The notes beneath the pieces are model-generated. The model ran no database searches and was not told the DNA's origin. It saw nothing but the letters and a program-made list of their open reading frames with translations. 64,000 bases of DNA from Ceraceosorus guamensis (lineage: Eukaryota; Basidiomycota; Exobasidiomycetes; Ceraceosorales; Ceraceosoraceae), in contig NW_020290003.1 in NCBI RefSeq assembly GCF_003144195.1, positions 62,001 to 126,000 on the forward strand, read 5' to 3'. Both the position numbers and the translations under genes were made by a program. This document shows positions 34,540 through 45,193 of the stretch, piece after piece; position 1 is the stretch's first letter, and each line of letters starts with the position of its first letter.

Positions 34540-37500
34540 ATGTCGACAGAGTCGGATGGTGCTCCATCAGCTTCTTCTGGAAGCCAGATGCTCATGCGAC
34601 TGGACACTGAGCGCCATCAGCAGACGCAACATTCGACCGGCGCTCAGCGTGGCGGTTATGCTCCTGTCAACCTCGATTCTCCCGCCGCGGACGCCCAGTG
34701 GAGAGGGGCGCCCATTGGCTCGGACGGCAGTCCTACAGCTGGAACAACCGACTTGACCGGTGTTCCAAGTGGGAAAAGACCTGAAGATGGGCATCAAGCC
34801 GTCAATTTGGGGCCCGCACATGCAAGACAGGTCGCACCCCATCAGCAGCAGAACGTCATGCAAAGGCGAAGACACAGTGAGAGCGTTGATGTTTGCGAAG
34901 GTGCACAGCAATCAAGACGAGATCCGGCATCGAGAGGTCAACCACAGCAATCACCAATTGGTCAAATCAATGCATCGCAACCAGTAAGTTGAGATAAACC
35001 CAAGCTTTCGTGTCCCGCCTTGTTGCTCATTGCTCGTGTGGTCGTGCGCTACGCAGCGCTCAATGCCTCGCGGTGGCCGTGCGCCCATGCCATCACAGAA
35101 AAGGTGGGACAATCGTCAGCCCTCGGCGCAGCAATCATCCGCTCCTTACCTGGCAGTCAACGGTGCAGCCGTGCTCCATGACGGGTCCCAATCAGCCGAA
35201 CTTGGAGCAGGTCACAGCAGCTCTTCTCGTGATGGTACCAGCAGCTCTGCAAACAATTCGGCCGGTCGGGGGATGGAAGGCAAGCGTATCAGCTCCGTGT
35301 CTCAGGCCGCTGCAAGTACTTCTTGGTCGCATGGAACATCGGCTACGATGGACTGGAACAACGAGCATGATCCTGGTAGATGGCACGTCGATGGTAAAGA
35401 GGCCGACGACTACCTGCACGACCCTGACCAGTCTTTAGGACGAAGGTGAGCACTGCCCACTCGCGCTGCGACTTGTGCGCCGAGACGTTTGTGCTGAGAG
35501 TCTCGCTTCGCTGCTATGCCGCTGTACAGCTGCGTGCCAGCGCCTTTCAGATCGGCAAGGACTTTTTGCAACTTTATAACTCTGCTCTGTCTCATCTTTG
35601 GCATCATGAGCCTCTTTCTGGGCTACCCTCTCCTGGACTACTTCTACGGATTCCACCCTAGTAAGCACGGAGGATTCAACCTGGGAGGCACGAATGCGAG
35701 TGGTCAGATCCCCAGCTACAAGAGTCTCGTCAGTTGCAGCGCTCAGAGCGAAGAGGAAGATGCATGCGCGCGGTACTCACGCTTAGTTTGGTGCATTCAT
35801 CTTGCGCTAGGGCATACGTGAAGGGCTGATTGACCCAGACACAGATATGAAGCGACACGGACAGATTCAAGGCTCGGATGGAAACATGCTCAAGCTCGTC
35901 TTTTCAGACGAGTTCAATGTCGACGGCAGAAGTTTCTACCCTGGCGACGATCCATTTTGGGAAGCCTTGGATTTGCATCCTGTGAGTGCTCCGCATTCGC
36001 GCAGTACAAGATTCTTGGGCTTCGGTAGCTGACCATGAACGAGGGGGTGGCTGGCAGTGGGGAACAGGTGACTTTCAGTGGTACGATCCCTCTGCCGTCA
36101 CTACGCGGGACGGAGCCTTGCAAATCACTGCAACCGAGTGAGCATCATTACGAACAGGAGCCAGGCGATGCATCGTCTTTGCTCAGCCCCGTCTGTCCCA
36201 TTTGCAGAATTGAAAACCATAATCTCAACTTTAGAAGCGGAGAAATACAGAGCTGGAACAAGGTGAGCTTGGACGTTCTGATTTCTTTGCCGTTGCGGTA
36301 ATGTCGACGTCTCATGCATTGGCTTTTGTACAGTTGTGCTATCAAGGCGGCCTTCTCGAAGTTGGGGTGCGACTTCCTGGGTCGCCCCAGGTGTCAGGTT
36401 GGTGGCCTGCGTGAGTGCATCGGCGTGGAGCTAGAGCTATAGCGAGAGGCCGAAAGGCTGAATCCTTGCGCGCATTGACCCCTCAAGCGTTTGGACCATG
36501 GGCAATTTGGGTATGTGAAACCAGCTGCGGTTCGTATCGACCCTGTTGTAAGCGCAAGCTGACTCGAAATGGCAACGCGGCCATAGGAAGAGCAAATTAC
36601 GGTACGTCGCTGCATTGGTGTTAACCTGCAAGCCGTTCGCTGCATCCAGACTCTCATCTTCGTCCTCGTCCTTCGACCAGGCGCAACGACGGAAGGCCTC
36701 TGGCCCTACGCTTATAATGAATGTGACAGAGGGGCTCTGATAAATCAGACAGATGCGGATGGTCTGGGCCCAACAGCCGCTCTGGAATCAGGCGCGGAAA
36801 CGGACTTCAACAAGATCTACAAGACCAAGAGCCTGAGCTATCTACCAGGCATGCGTCTTGGTCGCTGCACCTGCGAAGGTGAAGATCATCCTGGACCTGA
36901 GCACCCCGATGGAGGCTGGGTGGCTCGATCGGCCCCCGAGATCGATCTGTACGAAGCTCAGGTCGGGTGGCACCCCAAACGAGGGGAATTGAGTCTCAGT
37001 GGGCAATTTGCTCCGTTCAACGCCGGGTATTGGCTCGGCAATGAGTCCAATGTGGACTTTGTTCCTGGCGACTTTGTTTTGAGCTCATACAGGGGGTGAG
37101 TCGAGCACATGGCTGCTTGCGACAGGATGGTGATGCGGTCGTAAAGGACTGCGAGTATCGCGAAGAGGCCGAGAAGTCGCAAATTAGACCTGTGACTTGC
37201 TGCGCAGGATGCAGTTGACATGATCGTTCGGACACGCTCCTGCTTACTGCTGTTCATCCTTCGTTCCAAACTTCACCTTCAGAAACATCTTCCAGCAAGC
37301 AGCCTCTGGCATCGCACCTGCCAATCAGGACGCCTATGAGCTTACGGGTGGGACGTACAGCCGTGTCAGCGTCGAGTACAAACCCGGTTACGAATCCGAT
37401 GGAGCTTTCATAGAATGGAAGATTGATGGCCATCTCGGATGGAGGATGAACGCTGCGGCAGTGGGACCAGACGAACGAGCTGGAATCGCTGCTAGGAACA

Positions 37501-38186
37501 TCGCTGAAGAGCCTCAGTACATTGTGAGCTGGACACCATGACGCGTAGTCTGCACGACAGCGCCATTCACTAACGCGCCACCTGGACAGATCATGAACTT
37601 GGCTCTCTCGAAAGGTTTTGGTGTCATCGAGTTCGACCAGATCAAGTTCCCTGCAACTATGAGCGTTGGTGAGTTGCTCGAGTCCACACGTCGTACGGAG
37701 CCAGCGTCTGGCTAAATTTCTGATCCTCTCCAAATTCCGTCTGCAGACTACGTGCGTCTGTACCAGGATCCCAAGAACATCAGGGTGGGCTGCGACCCTA
37801 AAGATCATCCTACCAAGGACTACATCGAACGGCACATGGAAGCTTATACCAACGCAAATCTGACGACGTGGGGCAACACGCGCAGCGTAGGTGGATACGG
37901 AGCAAATTGGCCGCGAAACAAGCTGTACGACGGAGGAAAGGGCTGCGAGGCTGAGCCAAGGAATTACCCTGGAAACTTGCGGACCGGAACGGCTGCGCAC
38001 AGTAGCGATGGCGGCGACTTGCCACCTGCGATCAATGGCCAGCAGGTTGCCGGCCCTATCACTAATCCTGTCGGACCGACGCATGCGGGAGCCGCTGGGC
38101 CTGACCCTGACGTCGACACAGAGACCACGCCCGTAGCAGAACCCGGCCCAGCGACGGTGACGGACGACGAGGACGATGGAACGTAG
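34540..38186 (+). CDS. KRE6/SKN1-type beta-1,6-glucan synthesis protein (GH16-like)
   Basis: Thirteen exons: 34540..34983, 35057..35445, about 35551..35723, 35824..35981, 36058..36137, 36208..36262, 36334..36410, 36488..36510, 36587..36601, 36681..37095, 37283..37523, 37590..37668 and 37747..38186. The product has about 862 residues. KRE6 proteins are type II membrane proteins of the secretory path needed for cell-wall beta-glucan. The order is a long polar cytosolic head, one membrane segment ('LCLIFGIMSLFLGYPLLDYF'), then a lumenal GH16-like domain with 'LVFSDEFNVDGRSFYPGDDPFWEALDLH', 'WDLG'-type core 'VWTMGNLGRANYGATTEG' and 'EIDLYEAQ', the usual acidic catalytic site. Exon 3 has two in-frame acceptors (35530 or 35551), and its donor (AAG-A|GTCTCG) is weak, so residues around 'SYK-RLIDPDTD' are uncertain. 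The 15- and 23-nt exons are needed to complete the core. The C-terminus is acidic. Confidence 0.92.
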
Positions 38187-38597
38187 GGCGACGAGAACTC
38201 CTGAAATGCTTTCCTGCCACCCTCTCAAGGTTGATCTCAGGACCAACGGCGATCCTTGCTGTTTTATGTCACTTGACTTATTTGTACTCTTTTCCTCAAT
38301 TAATGTGTGTGTAGCAGTCATGACGTGCGGCTGGTCCTATCCGGCAGACCAGCTTTGTGAACTCTGTGTCACCGTGGCTACTACCACAGGCAGTCATCTT
38401 GTTGATCGCGAGCACGTTCAAACCACAATACAAGCCTGCTATCGCCCCGCATTTCTCTCATCACATCATGCATTGGTAGAGTACAGTGGGGCAATGCCAT
38501 AAGCGTCTACATCAGAAGTGTTCAAGTCTCAAGGGCCTTGTCGACGGCTATTTTGGTGTGCTTCCTTTCACGCTTGAGCCTCGTCGGCTCTGACGGC
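38187..38597. other. Convergent 3' spacer between KRE6 and the repeat-protein gene
   Basis: The 411-bp tail-to-tail spacer is more AT-rich than its surroundings and should hold both transcript ends. No coding signal is seen. Confidence 0.55.
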
Positions 38598-40421
38598 TCA
38601 GCACATTCCATTATGAACGCACCCCATCGCCTGATAGCCACTCTGACTGATATCACCGCCGATGATTGACTTGGTCGAGCCCGCCTTTTGCTGCGCTGCG
38701 CTAGCGATGGAGTCGGGGGGTTCGTGCGTCATTGCGCGTCTAGCGTTCTTCTCCTGAAGCGGCAATGGCTGACCCGCGAAACCGTGAGCTTCATACCACT
38801 CCTTGTCGTGCACGACTGGTCCGTGCAAGGGCGAGGGCTCTCGGGGAAGAATAGGCCTCTCCTTTGACAATGGCACGGTGGTGCCAAAGGTTACGTGCTG
38901 ACCAGGAAAGGTCGCGTACCTTCTTGCAAGTTCTTCATTCTCTTCAGAGTCATCTGGTCCGCCGTCATCCTCAGACTCTGAGCGTGCGCCGAAGGACTGA
39001 GGCCCGTGACCACCGCGGCCACCTGGCCCGCCGAAGCCACCCGGTCCGCCTGGTCCACCAAAGCCGTGACCGCCTGGCGGGCCGCCGGGACCACCATGAG
39101 GACCGAGCGGGTCTCTAGCAGCCAGAACATCCTGGTCGTTGTCCGAGCGAGCGCCAAAACCTTGAGGGCCTCGACCGCCACCAAAACCACCAGGGCCTCC
39201 AGGACCACCATGACCACCCGGTCCACCGGGTCCCCCAAAGCCGTGACCGCCTGGCGGGCCGCCATGGCCACCATGAGGACCGAGCGGGTCTCTAGCCGCC
39301 AGAAGATCCTCGGCCTTTTGAGAGCGAGCTCCGAAGGATGGAGGGCCGCGTCCATCGCCACGGCCTCCACCAAAGCCTCCATGGCCACCAGCGCCTCCAG
39401 GTCCTCCAAATCCTCCTGGACCGCCAGGGCCGCCATGAGGGCCAGCGTGAGGGCCCAAGGGGTCTCTTGTAGCGAGCACCTCTTCGACGTCGTCAGCGAT
39501 GGTGCGAGCTCCGAAGGATGGGGGACCGTGTCCACCGCCACGACCGCCTCCGAAGCCTCCTCGGCCACCTGGTCCGCCAGGGCCACCGAAGCCTCCGCGA
39601 CCGCCGAAACCGCCAGGGCCACCAGGACCACCAGGACCACCGTGGCCGCCTGGCGGGCCGCCGGGACCACCGTGAGGTCCTAGAGGGTCTCTGGCAGCCA
39701 AAGATCGTCCGCCGTATCGACCACCAGCAAAAGAAGGACCACCTCTACCCCTTCCTCCTCCGAAACCGCCTCTTCCAGGTCCACCGAAGCCGCCACGTGC
39801 CCCGGGACCTTGACGACGTTCAGCGGATCTTCCGAACACTGCTTCAAGTTCTTCCTGCTCCAATTCTCTTCGAAGGATTTGTGGACGCACGCCATTGGCG
39901 AGAATGGGAGGAGATGGGAAAGATTTGCCCTCTCGCTCCATCGATTGCTGCATCTCTGGTGTGACGACCATTCGACGGCTCATCGCTTCTTTCTCCTCCT
40001 CGCGACGAAGAATGTGCATCGTTCCAGGAGTCGAGGTTGGAAGAGACTTGCCGTCTTGCTCCATTTGTCTTTGCATCTCTGGTGTGATGACGATCCGACG
40101 GGTAAGGTCGGCTTCCACATCTCGTTCGCGGTTGATGACTACGGGACCGTGACCCATTGGCAAAGGTTTGACATTGCCGTCACCGTCTGGCTTGCCCCAT
40201 GCCAAATCTGGAAGTTGACCGTCGCGAGGGGCACGTCGACCATTGAGCACCAAAGGACCGTCGGTGAATTGTAGAGGGGTGATGTTGCCTTTCTGTACCT
40301 GGCCAATAGCGGGATCTACAGGTGGGAGTTGACCGTCGCGAGGAAGAGGGGCGCCGGCGGTGAAAGAGGAAGCGGCCAGCGCAGCAGCGATGAATGCTGA
40401 GGTGAGCTTGATGTGAACCAT
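38598..40421 (-). CDS. Secreted repeat precursor with multiple Arg-Arg (Kex2-type) sites
   Basis: A single open exon encodes 607 residues. I do not recognise a named family, but the design matches Kex2-processed repeat proteins such as smut Rep1. MVHIKLTSAFIAAALAASSFTAG is a signal peptide. Arg-Arg pairs lie at residues 62, 108, 139, 149, 184, 202, 500 and 561. Residues 27-63 and 65-101 are a duplicated module beginning 'PRDGQLP' and ending 'GPLVLN' or 'GPVVIN'; residues 110-140 and 151-185 are a second pair starting 'IVITPEMQ' or 'MVVTPEMQ' and ending 'ILRR'. Residues 204-501 are Gly/Pro/Phe-rich, with four units starting 'RDPLGPH' at 244, 319, 377 and 436, each closing with 'FGAR' and an acidic linker. 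The C-terminal part contains 'HGPVVHDKEWYEAHGF' and ends with two Cys ('GCVHNGMC'). A wall, surface or peptide-releasing role is inferred. Confidence 0.85.
   Translation of the reverse strand: MVHIKLTSAFIAAALAASSFTAGAPLPRDGQLPPVDPAIGQVQKGNITPLQFTDGPLVLNGRRAPRDGQLPDLAWGKPDGDGNVKPLPMGHGPVVINRERDVEADLTRRIVITPEMQRQMEQDGKSLPTSTPGTMHILRREEEKEAMSRRMVVTPEMQQSMEREGKSFPSPPILANGVRPQILRRELEQEELEAVFGRSAERRQGPGARGGFGGPGRGGFGGGRGRGGPSFAGGRYGGRSLAARDPLGPHGGPGGPPGGHGGPGGPGGPGGFGGRGGFGGPGGPGGRGGFGGGRGGGHGPPSFGARTIADDVEEVLATRDPLGPHAGPHGGPGGPGGFGGPGGAGGHGGFGGGRGDGRGPPSFGARSQKAEDLLAARDPLGPHGGHGGPPGGHGFGGPGGPGGHGGPGGPGGFGGGRGPQGFGARSDNDQDVLAARDPLGPHGGPGGPPGGHGFGGPGGPGGFGGPGGRGGHGPQSFGARSESEDDGGPDDSEENEELARRYATFPGQHVTFGTTVPLSKERPILPREPSPLHGPVVHDKEWYEAHGFAGQPLPLQEKNARRAMTHEPPDSIASAAQQKAGSTKSIIGGDISQSGYQAMGCVHNGMC
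38982..39692 (-). repeat. Four degenerate Gly/Pro-rich coding repeats
   Basis: Four units of about 45-75 residues each begin RDPLGPH, continue through GGPGG and GGFGG stretches, reach (S/G)FGAR and end in an acidic linker closing with LA(A/T). The DNA copies are close enough that long frames are open in other phases too, which creates spurious 225-259-residue frames on both strands (38891-39683). Confidence 0.9.
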
Positions 40422-42810
40422 GGCGTAGTAATTCTATGTATGCGTGAGGGATAGACGAGAGTGCAAAAAATTGGTGCTGATCCAGTCAACGAGAGTGCGA
40501 AGGAATAGGCGGGAGAAAGTGCAATGATGATATCCTACGACCGGCGCAGAATGAGGGGAATAGTTTGTTTGTTTGGCGAGTCGCAAGGAGAAAAGAGGAA
40601 GAGGACTGGGTGAATGGGGAGTGGCTATACTTATAGTTTTTCGCAGCGGGGCACGAGCATCGAGCGCTCCCCGCCATAGCCACCATCCCCTTCCCCCCTT
40701 GACCGGCGGCATGAAGGCTCATCGCAAGCTCAGCAGGTCATGACGCAGCCCGATGCCAGTCTTCGAAGTCCTTTGCATAAATGCACGCCATCTTGCGCAA
40801 GCTTGGGACTCAGATCAGTCATCGTCGTGAGTCGGTGGGTGTGCAACTGCGCCCGCACGGCTGCTTTTCTGTACGTGCGTCTCGAGGCTCACGAAGGCCC
40901 TTCTTTCGATTCGGGCAGCTGATCGGCCGCATCATTACTGTCACACTGGATGCCTGCAAGGCTACGTGGCTGCTCAGTCGTGAGTGAGCTGTGAGGCGGA
41001 TGAAGTGGAGAGGAGAGCGAAAAGCCGCCCGCATCCGTGCAGAGCTCGCGGAGCATTTTGTGCGTGAGTGCGGCGGCGGGGGCGGCGGCGGCGGCATCCA
41101 CCTCAAACTATAGCTAGGAGGCCAAAATGCGCGCGCAAGCATCGAGGCGTAGTCGGCGTGCAGCACTGCGCCCGGCTGCATGAGAACGAAGACTTTTGCA
41201 CCGCTGCTGACGCTGCATGCCGCAACTCAGACTCGTGACTGCTTATAGCGGTACGGTGCCGGTCCATGCTGGCGCTGGTAATCGAGCTTTCCGTCTCTAG
41301 ACACGTCGCTCCACATACCTGTACATTCCCATTTCGCAATCTGAATGCCTCCATGCCCCCCGGTCCAGCTAAACGTCCCGCTCGATCAAAAGTCATGAGC
41401 GCATGATGGAGTACAGCAGTCTGAGTCACAATCAAGCCTGCAACCTATTTGTCATTATGGCAAGCAAAGCAAAAGCTTGCGGACACGAAGCCGATCGACG
41501 GCCACGTCCATTCGCCCAGCTGTACCTGCTGCATTCGTGAGTGACGAGGGAGCATGTACGCATGCCCATGGTCCAAGCTCTACTGCAGCAGTCGGAGATG
41601 ACCCGTTGTTTGTGATGACGCAAGCATCTCGAGCCAATTTTGAAAAGTATAGATTGACAGTGATGGAAGAGAGCTGTGAAGTTGAGACTGCCGGGGTCAT
41701 ACCATGTTGGCCCTTCAACGCCACATGCAAGGTCCTATTAGCCGCTCAAGCTCTACTGCGCCCGATCTCTAATTGCCGAAAAGGTCGCATCTATTCTTGT
41801 CCGCCCAACCCTGATCCCGAACGCTGCAATCCGTGAGTGTTTGGCTCGCATCGCCTCGGTCGAGGGGTTGATCAAGAACGCACATGCGCGCGACTGACTA
41901 GCTTCGAGTCCTGGTATGACGAGTGCCTGCGACTGATGGCACCAATCCTTCGTGAGGTAGCCTTTGCCAGGCCAGTACAGGTATAAGGCGCAAGCACTCC
42001 TTCGCCCAGTTTCACGAGTCGACATGAAATTTGGGTCAGGCGCAATTGATTCGCATCGTGTAAGTGGGATTAGCGCGAAGAGAAGGGCGCCAACCTGCAG
42101 CCCCATACGTGCTTCTATAACGACGTGGCCAGCGAAGCTAGACCGTCATGCGTGATTCTATCAGGCCCCTCTCCTCGCAACGGTCCATTGCGCAAAGCGC
42201 TTTCCTCTCACGGTCCCAAGCCCCATCGGGCTCTCTCCCCATTCGGCGTATGGAACATTTCGCCGCACATCAAGGCGTAGAGACCCACAATGTGACTTCT
42301 TCAATGACAACAAGTCGAAAGAGGTGTTGTGCAGCAAAGAAGATGGAGGAATCAAAGCACGAAGCGAAAGGGCGTCTCGATCCTCTTACACCTGCTGCTG
42401 CTGCTGGCGTTATCGACCAAGCATTCAATCGCGGGTCACGATTCCCGCCTCTTCACACTATGCTCGCGCCACACGAATCGAGAGATCCTCAATTCGCTCT
42501 GGCGCCCGCAACCCGGTGGAAGTGCCCATAGTCCATACTGATGGCAGCACCAGTCAAAGCCCAACGGTAGGCGGTGACCAATCGGTCGAACAGCAAACGC
42601 ATATTCCATCCTCCTTGCGCGGAGGCGAAACAACGCTAACCGCATGTTGCGCCAAGCTTCGTGGCATATGCACCATCGCAAATTTACAACAACCGATGAC
42701 ATTGTGAGGGAGAAAAGAGCTCGGGCTCGCCTGGCAAGAGCGAGGACGATACGCGTAGTGCTGAATGGATGGCGCCTTCGGAGATGTTTCGCTCTCCGAG
42801 GCGAATGACT
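40422..42810. other. 2.4-kb stretch without a supported gene
   Basis: The first part is the likely promoter of the repeat-protein gene. A GGC run lies near 41078-41098. A minus-strand frame at 41753-42106 starts with a hydrophobic segment resembling a signal peptide (MGLQVGALLFALIPLTRC), and plus-strand frames between 41630 and 42280 can be linked by plausible splice sites. The two readings contradict each other and neither has a known domain, so I call no gene. Confidence 0.4.
40625..40636 (-). promoter_or_regulatory. TATA-like element upstream of the repeat-protein gene
   Basis: On the minus strand the sequence reads CTATAAGTATAG, about 205 nt upstream of the ATG at 40421. It is a nearly palindromic TATA-type match in a stretch with T-runs. 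A chance match is possible. Confidence 0.3.
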
Positions 42811-43784
42811 TCAGGTAGTGTCGCGCCTTTCATGAGCTTGCTGCCTGATCCTTCGCCTGAGCGTGGGCACAAGCAGCACCGGCTCAGCGATGAGCTCCAC
42901 TCTTTCGGCAAGCGAGCCCGCAAAGCGACACTCACTCGTATTGAGCCTTGTCCTTCTGGAAGAGCTGGAAAGCATCCGATTGTGCGGGGTCGGCAGCGTT
43001 TGGCTCGGTCAACAAAGTTTGGATACCTTGAAGAATCTGTGTGATGAAGCAGTAGCGGTCGCGATGGTCATGAGTCCGTCATACGAGCATGATGTGAGCA
43101 CGATGCGCGTGACTCACCTGCTTCAGGTTCAAAGATGCCTTCCAGCCTTTCTCCTCGTCCAGAATGGAAAGGCACACTGTGCCGCTCGGGAACACGTTTG
43201 GGTGGAAGAGAGGAGGAGTGAACTTGCCTGCGACAGCAACCAGATATTTGCGGGGTTTGTCAGCAGGATAAAGAGAGACTTGGCAGCTCGCACAGCTTCC
43301 CGCCGCTCACACTTGGGAGGCTTGGCAGGATATTCCTCTGGGAAGATCATCTTGAGCGTGTACATTCCTCCAGCCCAAGGTGTCTGAGAGCGCCGAGGCA
43401 GGCAGGCATCAGATCCGTGTGCCGTCACGATTCTCGACTCCTTCTAGCTATTTACTCACGTCTGGTTTGCCGGGGATGCCGACATCCCATTCTAGCAAGT
43501 TCAAGGTCCCATCCTCCTTCTTCACCGGTCGCGCATAGAATCCCTGGTGCATCGAATACAGCCCAGTCGGTAAGCTGCCCAGAAAAGGGGATGTGCTTTA
43601 CAAGCTACGAGAGCTACTTACGTAGATACCATTCTTCTTCCACTGCTTCCGCTCTTCGGCGAGCCTGTGGGTAGGGAAGGGCATGAGCTCAGATTTGCTG
43701 ATGTGCGACCAGCGGAAGCAGTGGTAACTAATTGTAGGCAGCTAGAGAGCACTTTGCAGCTTACCTCATTGTGCACAACGACAT
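42811..43784 (-). CDS. UBC9: SUMO-conjugating enzyme UBC9
   Basis: Seven exons, complement(42811..42856), (42936..43036), (43118..43227), (43311..43383), (43460..43543), (43622..43664) and (43765..43784), encode 158 residues, the usual length. UBC9 is the E2 that passes SUMO to target lysines, mainly in the nucleus. The protein starts '[19 protein letters not shown]', then '[29 protein letters not shown]', '[19 protein letters not shown]'. The E2 '[16 protein letters not shown]' box has His82-Pro-Asn84 and the catalytic Cys92. '[19 protein letters not shown]' and a basic end follow. All six introns are short with GTAAG or GTGAG donors and every junction restores the family sequence. The first exon is only 20 nt long. 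No oddity other than the intron density. Confidence 0.96.
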
Positions 43785-45193
43785 GTTGCTTGCTACCTCG
43801 TTGCGGTGCTATCTCGTCTACTGCCTGCAATCCACGCTACGTCTGCCTTCCAAGTTGGCTGGACTCAGCAGATGAAGCTTCCCGCCCGATGTATGCGCCT
43901 ACAGCGATCTTGAGTCTCAGGAGGCCTCCTCTCTTGTGGCGTGGATCACTTCGGCCGCAGAGAAAGTTCGTGAGACGAACCTCAATTCGCAGGAGTGGCT
44001 GGGATGAGCGGCGCGAGACCAAGTCGCGTCGGTCTGGATGGAACGATGACGCGACGAGGAATCGGTGCCTCACAGACACGTGCAGAGTGAGATGGTGGTC
44101 GAGAGCTGGGTGCAGGGCGGCCAGACAGAAGTGGCTGCAAGGGAAGCGCGTTGTCAGCTGATGAGGTGTGTGATCTAAATGAGCCTAGATGGATAGTCAT
44201 GCTGATTTGGTTCACGATTGTGGTTCTGATTCAAGCTTGTTTTTGAATGTGATGATTGTGAGGTTCATATATCAGACACGCGGCAATCTTCAATCACGTG
44301 ATTAAAACTTTCTACACACGTGACTCCGCACAGCTCGTCACGGGGTCGAGGGTTGCTCGGCGAAAAAGCGAAGTACTGACTATGACTCTTGACTCCAAAA
44401 CTCAAGACTACAACAGACTGCCAGTATGCCTGTGTCGTCGTCAAGATTAAGACTCGCTCGCGAAATCAGATCTCGAGCGGAGGTGGCCCGCACCTCCGCG
44501 CGTCCTCCCCGCCACACGCGCGTGCATGGATGCACTGCGCAGCTATATGCTGCATAGCTTGCAATTACGTCGACGAGGGCGGGCGCGGCAGCAGGCGTTA
44601 GGCGAAGCGCCCCTTTCGGCTGTCACGTCACGAGCCGCGCGAAGCTACGGCTCCTGATGATGATGAGAGAATTTGAGCTGCTGCATGCATGCATGCACGC
44701 GCGGCAACAGTAGAAGCAGCAGCAGCAAAAACAATCGTGATAATTCCCCAATTCCCCATCGAGTCGCCGACTGGCATCGCCGGAATTTGAGGCGCGAACG
44801 ACACACCGCACGCACGCACGCAGGGTGCAGTCACAACAGTCACGAGTGAAGTGTGCGTGCAGCAGTCAGAGAGGTGCGAGTCGTGAGTGGCACATTCAGT
44901 AGTAGTGACTTCGCATGCGCACCGCTCAGCCAGAATTTCAGGTTCAAAGCTTTTGGGAATCGAGGGGCTGGACGAAGTTGCGATTCAGAGTTGGGAGACC
45001 TCATTCATTTACTTTGGCACGAGCTCCACGCTTCGCAAGTTGTATCCATCTCATCACCCTCTGTGCCCACCATTCTCCCCTCTGCTCATTTCTCTGCTGT
45101 CGTAGCTGTTCTTCCACGCTTGGCTACCCGCAGATCAGAAGCTTCTGGCTAGCAGCTCAGTCGTCATTGCCACTACGCAGCGAAAGCGTCGAT
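43785..45193. other. Divergent intergenic region between UBC9 and fatty acid hydroxylase
   Basis: The two ends are the likely promoters. The middle contains repeated words (GGTTCACGATTGTGG, CAATCACGTGATTAAAA near 44210-44310) and a short TGCA run near 44683. No further gene is supported. Confidence 0.5.

Noticed and set aside
37254-38321. 355-residue minus-strand frame opposite the end of KRE6
   Set aside because: It is antisense to well-supported KRE6 exons, has no domain, and is explained by the codon bias of the real gene.
38891-39683. Frames of 225-259 residues on both strands inside the repeat-protein gene
   Set aside because: They are products of the GC-rich repeats; only the frame with a signal peptide and module structure is credible.
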